Source: Micrococcales bacterium
GTDB lineage: Bacteria > Actinomycetota > Actinomycetes > S36-B12 > UBA10799
DNA length: 32,896 nucleotides
NCBI GenBank assembly: GCA_016719135.1
Contig: JADKAV010000030.1
Coordinates: 1 to 32,896 of the forward strand
Reading direction: 5' to 3'
Positions 30,234-32,896 of this stretch are shown here, piece after piece (position 1 is the first letter of the stretch; each line of letters begins with the position of its first letter). The position numbers and the translations under genes are program-made. Under the pieces are notes generated by a model. That model was not told the origin of the DNA, did not search any database, and saw only the letters and a program-made list of their open reading frames with translations.

Positions 30234-32896
30234 ATGGTGACCAACGGCGATTCAGAGAGGCCGGATCCGGACGTTCCGAGCCGGTCCGCCGAGGAACGCG
30301 AGGAAACCTCCGCGCACCCCACTTTGCGCCTGGACAGCCTCGGACAACCGCACCCGGACGTCACCAAGCACCTGCAATCGACGGCCCGACTGGAACCCCC
30401 GGTGGCCGATCCACGCAGCGACGCCGACGCTGCCTTCGCCCCGCCGACCCGCCCCACCGAGGCCGACCCGAACGACGCGTTCGCCCCTCCCCCGACAGAC
30501 CCGAACGATGGCCGTCCTGCTCCCCCAAACCCTCTGGCCACGCCCGCCGACGAAGCGTTCGCTCCGCCTCCGGAGTCCGACGGCGCTGGAAGTTCCGAGG
30601 CGGATCTCGCGGCGGGCCACGGATCGGATCCGCACACCACCGACCCGGTGACCCTGGGCGACGCGACCACAACCCCCCGCCGCGAGGCGCACCTCCGCGA
30701 CCCTGACACCGAGACCGTCGTCATCGAAGCCGACGTCATCCCCCGTAGGCTGCGCCGGCCCATCGACCTGCTGCGGATGCTGACGGCGTTCGCGTCGGCA
30801 GCTTTGATCCTGGCAATCTCCTATTTCGCCTCTGCCGCGGCTGCCGGCCTGGAGAGCGATCTCACGAAGGCCTCCGACCAGATCCCCGGGGTGATCGTGG
30901 TCGCGGCGAACGTGATCGGTCTGCTCGGGGTCCTCGCGCTGCCCATCGCTGCGGCCTTCGACCTCATGATCCGGCGGCGCGGGCGCTTGCTCGCCGAGGC
31001 CCTGGGCGGACTGATCGTCGCCGTCGTGCTCACGGCGGTCATCGCGTGGCTGATCACCCGCTACCCGAACCCGCGCCTGCTGCTCACCCTGACCGGTCAG
31101 GAGAACCCCGGACAGCTTCCGCCGCTCAATGCGATCCTGGCCGGTCTCGTCGCGTTCGTCACCATCGCGCGTCTGATCGAACGTCCACGGTTCGGCCCCA
31201 TCTCCATCGTGGTGGTCGTTGCGATCGTCCTGGCGAACATCGTGACCGGCGGCGTCACCGCCACCGCCTTGGCCCTGTCGATCCTGCTCGGCTGGGCGAT
31301 CGGCCTGGCCATGCGCTACGCATTGGGCACGCCGACCACCCGTCCCAGCGGACTGGCTGTGGCCACCGCCTTGGAGGAGGTCGGCTATCCGGTGACCGTG
31401 CTGCGCGCGCACCGGGAGTTCAGCGCTGGCCGCCGGTACGTGGCCACCACCCGTGCCCGGCAGACGTTGGACGTGCTGGTGCTCGACCGCGATCTCGAGG
31501 GCGCCGGGGTGGCTGCCAGCATCTGGCGGACCCTACGGGTGCGCGACGACAGTGCACCGTCGCGGCTGAGCATGCGCAGGCGCCTGGAACGCACGGCGCT
31601 GCAGGCGTACGCCAGTCAGGCCGCGGGCGCGCCGACCCCGGAACTGTTGGCGGCGGTGCAGGTCGATGAGGACGCCGTCCTGCTGGCCTTCCCGCGCATC
31701 GACGGCAGGACGTTCGAACAGATCGGCGACGAACTGACCGACGCAGATCTGGACAAAGCCTGGCGTGCCGTGCGGACGCTGCATGACCGGGGGATCACCC
31801 ACCGCACGCTCACCGCCGCGAATCTCGTGCGCGACGACGACGGCAAGGTCTGGTTGCTCAACGCGGAGGAGGGGGCGATCGCGGCCAGCGACATCGCCGC
31901 CCGGGTCGACCTCGCCGAGTTGCTGTGCACCCTGTCACTGCTCATCGGACCCGACCGCGCAGTCGCCGCCGGTCAGCGCGTCCTCGGACCTCTGCGGCTG
32001 GCCAAGGCGCTCGGGGTCCTGCAGCCCATCGCCTTGTCGAGCACCACTCGCCGGGCCATACGCAAGCGTCGTGACCTGCTGGTGCACCTGCGAGACCTGC
32101 TGCTCGAGATGTCCCCCAATCCGAATCCGGAACAGGTCGAACTCGAGCGACTGCGCCCCCGCATGTTGTTCACCGTGGTCGCCGGGACCGTCGCCGGCTA
32201 CATCCTGCTCAGCCAACTCGCCCAGGTGAACCTGGCGACTCTGGTCGCGGATGCATCGTGGAGTTGGGCGCTGGTGGCACTGGTGTTGTCTGCATTGACC
32301 TACATCGCCGCGGCCATGGCCCTAGAGGGCTTCGTGCCGGAGCGACTGCACTTCCTGCGCACGTTCCAGGCGCAACTGGCCGCATCGTTCGCCACCTTGA
32401 TCTCGCCTCCCACTCTGGGCGCGGTGGCCGTCAATCTGCGGTATCTGCAGAGGTCCGGCGTGCACCCGGCCCTGGGAGCAGCAAGCGTCGGCGTCTCTCA
32501 AGTCATGGCGTTCGTCGTCCACATCGTGCTCTTGCTGGGCTTCGGGGTGATCGCTGGGACCCGCCAGGAGAACGAGTTCACGCCGCCGTCCTGGGCGATT
32601 TTCGCGCTACTGATCGCGTTGGTCGCCGCCGTCATGCTGCTGCTGCTGCCGCTGACCCGCCGATGGATCACTAGACGCATCCGCCCGATCTTCCAACAGG
32701 TCGGACCGCGCCTTCTCACCTTGCTGCAACAGCCCCGCAAACTGGCGCTCGGCGTGGGCGGAATCCTGCTGCTCAACCTCGGCTATTGCGCCTGCCTCAT
32801 CGCCTGCGTGTGGGCCTTCGGCGGTTCGGCGCCGCTGGCGGCCATCGCCGTGGTGTACCTGGCCGGGGCCACCATCGGACAGGCCGCGCCCACCCC
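30234..32896 (+). CDS. Large pseudokinase-flippase (LPG-synthase TM-like) fusion protein, 3' end outside window
   Basis: 887 codons without a stop, running off the window. ATG 30234 is followed in frame by GTG 30237. Residues 1-170 are disordered and Pro/Asp-rich, with the repeat AFAPP at about 68, 83 and 109. About five membrane helices follow (180-360), then a soluble domain (385-565) with the shape of a protein-kinase fold (LHDRGITHRTLTAANLV). Its three key residues are gone: no Lys in DVLV (415), Thr525 in place of the HRD Asp, and NAE (543-545) in place of DFG. From 640 there are more helices typical of the lysylphosphatidylglycerol synthase TM family (PF03706; SPPTLGAVAVNLRYLQRSG). It is likely a membrane lipid or polymer-handling protein with a regulatory pseudokinase. 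Confidence 0.85.
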   Translation, partial: MVTNGDSERPDPDVPSRSAEEREETSAHPTLRLDSLGQPHPDVTKHLQSTARLEPPVADPRSDADAAFAPPTRPTEADPNDAFAPPPTDPNDGRPAPPNPLATPADEAFAPPPESDGAGSSEADLAAGHGSDPHTTDPVTLGDATTTPRREAHLRDPDTETVVIEADVIPRRLRRPIDLLRMLTAFASAALILAISYFASAAAAGLESDLTKASDQIPGVIVVAANVIGLLGVLALPIAAAFDLMIRRRGRLLAEALGGLIVAVVLTAVIAWLITRYPNPRLLLTLTGQENPGQLPPLNAILAGLVAFVTIARLIERPRFGPISIVVVVAIVLANIVTGGVTATALALSILLGWAIGLAMRYALGTPTTRPSGLAVATALEEVGYPVTVLRAHREFSAGRRYVATTRARQTLDVLVLDRDLEGAGVAASIWRTLRVRDDSAPSRLSMRRRLERTALQAYASQAAGAPTPELLAAVQVDEDAVLLAFPRIDGRTFEQIGDELTDADLDKAWRAVRTLHDRGITHRTLTAANLVRDDDGKVWLLNAEEGAIAASDIAARVDLAELLCTLSLLIGPDRAVAAGQRVLGPLRLAKALGVLQPIALSSTTRRAIRKRRDLLVHLRDLLLEMSPNPNPEQVELERLRPRMLFTVVAGTVAGYILLSQLAQVNLATLVADASWSWALVALVLSALTYIAAAMALEGFVPERLHFLRTFQAQLAASFATLISPPTLGAVAVNLRYLQRSGVHPALGAASVGVSQVMAFVVHIVLLLGFGVIAGTRQENEFTPPSWAIFALLIALVAAVMLLLLPLTRRWITRRIRPIFQQVGPRLLTLLQQPRKLALGVGGILLLNLGYCACLIACVWAFGGSAPLAAIAVVYLAGATIGQAAPT

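Noticed and set aside
30252..31412. 386-residue open frame on the minus strand
   Set aside because: Antisense to the long flippase-like ORF, which has membrane helices and family motifs; this frame has neither.

Overview
The window is about 33 kb of high-GC DNA from an actinobacterium. The evidence is the gene families: WhiB7, a UvrD2 with four cysteines, an AdnA/AdnB pair, UPF0182, a PPA1309-type protein, a DUF222-HNH endonuclease and many GTG starts. The core gene order (UPF0182, PPA1309-type protein, PDZ/Lon protease, DUF2342-type metalloprotease, TOMM-like protein, ABC1 kinase, whiB7, uvrD2, nudC, adnB, adnA) follows, as I remember it, the Mycobacterium tuberculosis block Rv3193c to Rv3202c. 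The genus cannot be resolved by eye. No tRNA, rRNA, CRISPR array or complete insertion sequence was seen.

Layout. 1-4.1 kb: ordinary metabolic genes, namely a partial cation/proton antiporter, a GNAT protein, a methyltransferase, an SDR and a pirin with a clear inverted-repeat operator. 4.1-4.5 kb: a noncoding stretch with five copies of one 7-mer. 4.5-10.6 kb: UPF0182, PPA1309-type protein, a small membrane ORF coupled to a PDZ/Lon protease, and the DUF2342-type protein. 10.6-10.9 kb: a gap between convergent genes with a cluster of DnaA-box-like 9-mers and a perfect 11-bp inverted repeat. 10.9-14.1 kb: a TetR regulator facing a translationally coupled three-gene membrane operon, then an atypical crotonase. 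14.1-16.6 kb: a tiny zinc ribbon, an orphan TOMM/cyclodehydratase-like protein and an ABC1 kinase. 16.6-18.5 kb: a DUF222-HNH endonuclease preceded by a 46-bp tandem repeat array, apparently inserted between the ABC1 kinase gene and whiB7. 18.5-21.9 kb: whiB7 with a complete attenuation leader (upstream ORF plus intrinsic terminator), uvrD2 and nudC. 21.9-23.9 kb: a membrane acyltransferase and an EEP-family hydrolase. 23.9-30.1 kb: adnA and adnB, overlapping as ATGA. 30.2 kb to the end: a very large partial ORF encoding a disordered region, membrane helices, a degenerate kinase domain and an LPG-synthase/flippase-like membrane domain.

How the genes fit together. whiB7, uvrD2, nudC and adnAB form a stress, antibiotic-response and DNA-repair neighbourhood. 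AdnAB would resect double-strand breaks, UvrD2 is an accessory helicase, NudC hydrolyses NAD(H), and WhiB7 would switch on intrinsic drug-resistance genes when its leader senses stalled ribosomes. The best candidates for something new are the alanine-rich whiB7 leader ORF, the dimeric 46-bp array beside the HNH gene, the DnaA-box-like cluster, the pseudokinase-flippase fusion, and the TetR-controlled membrane operon of unknown function.
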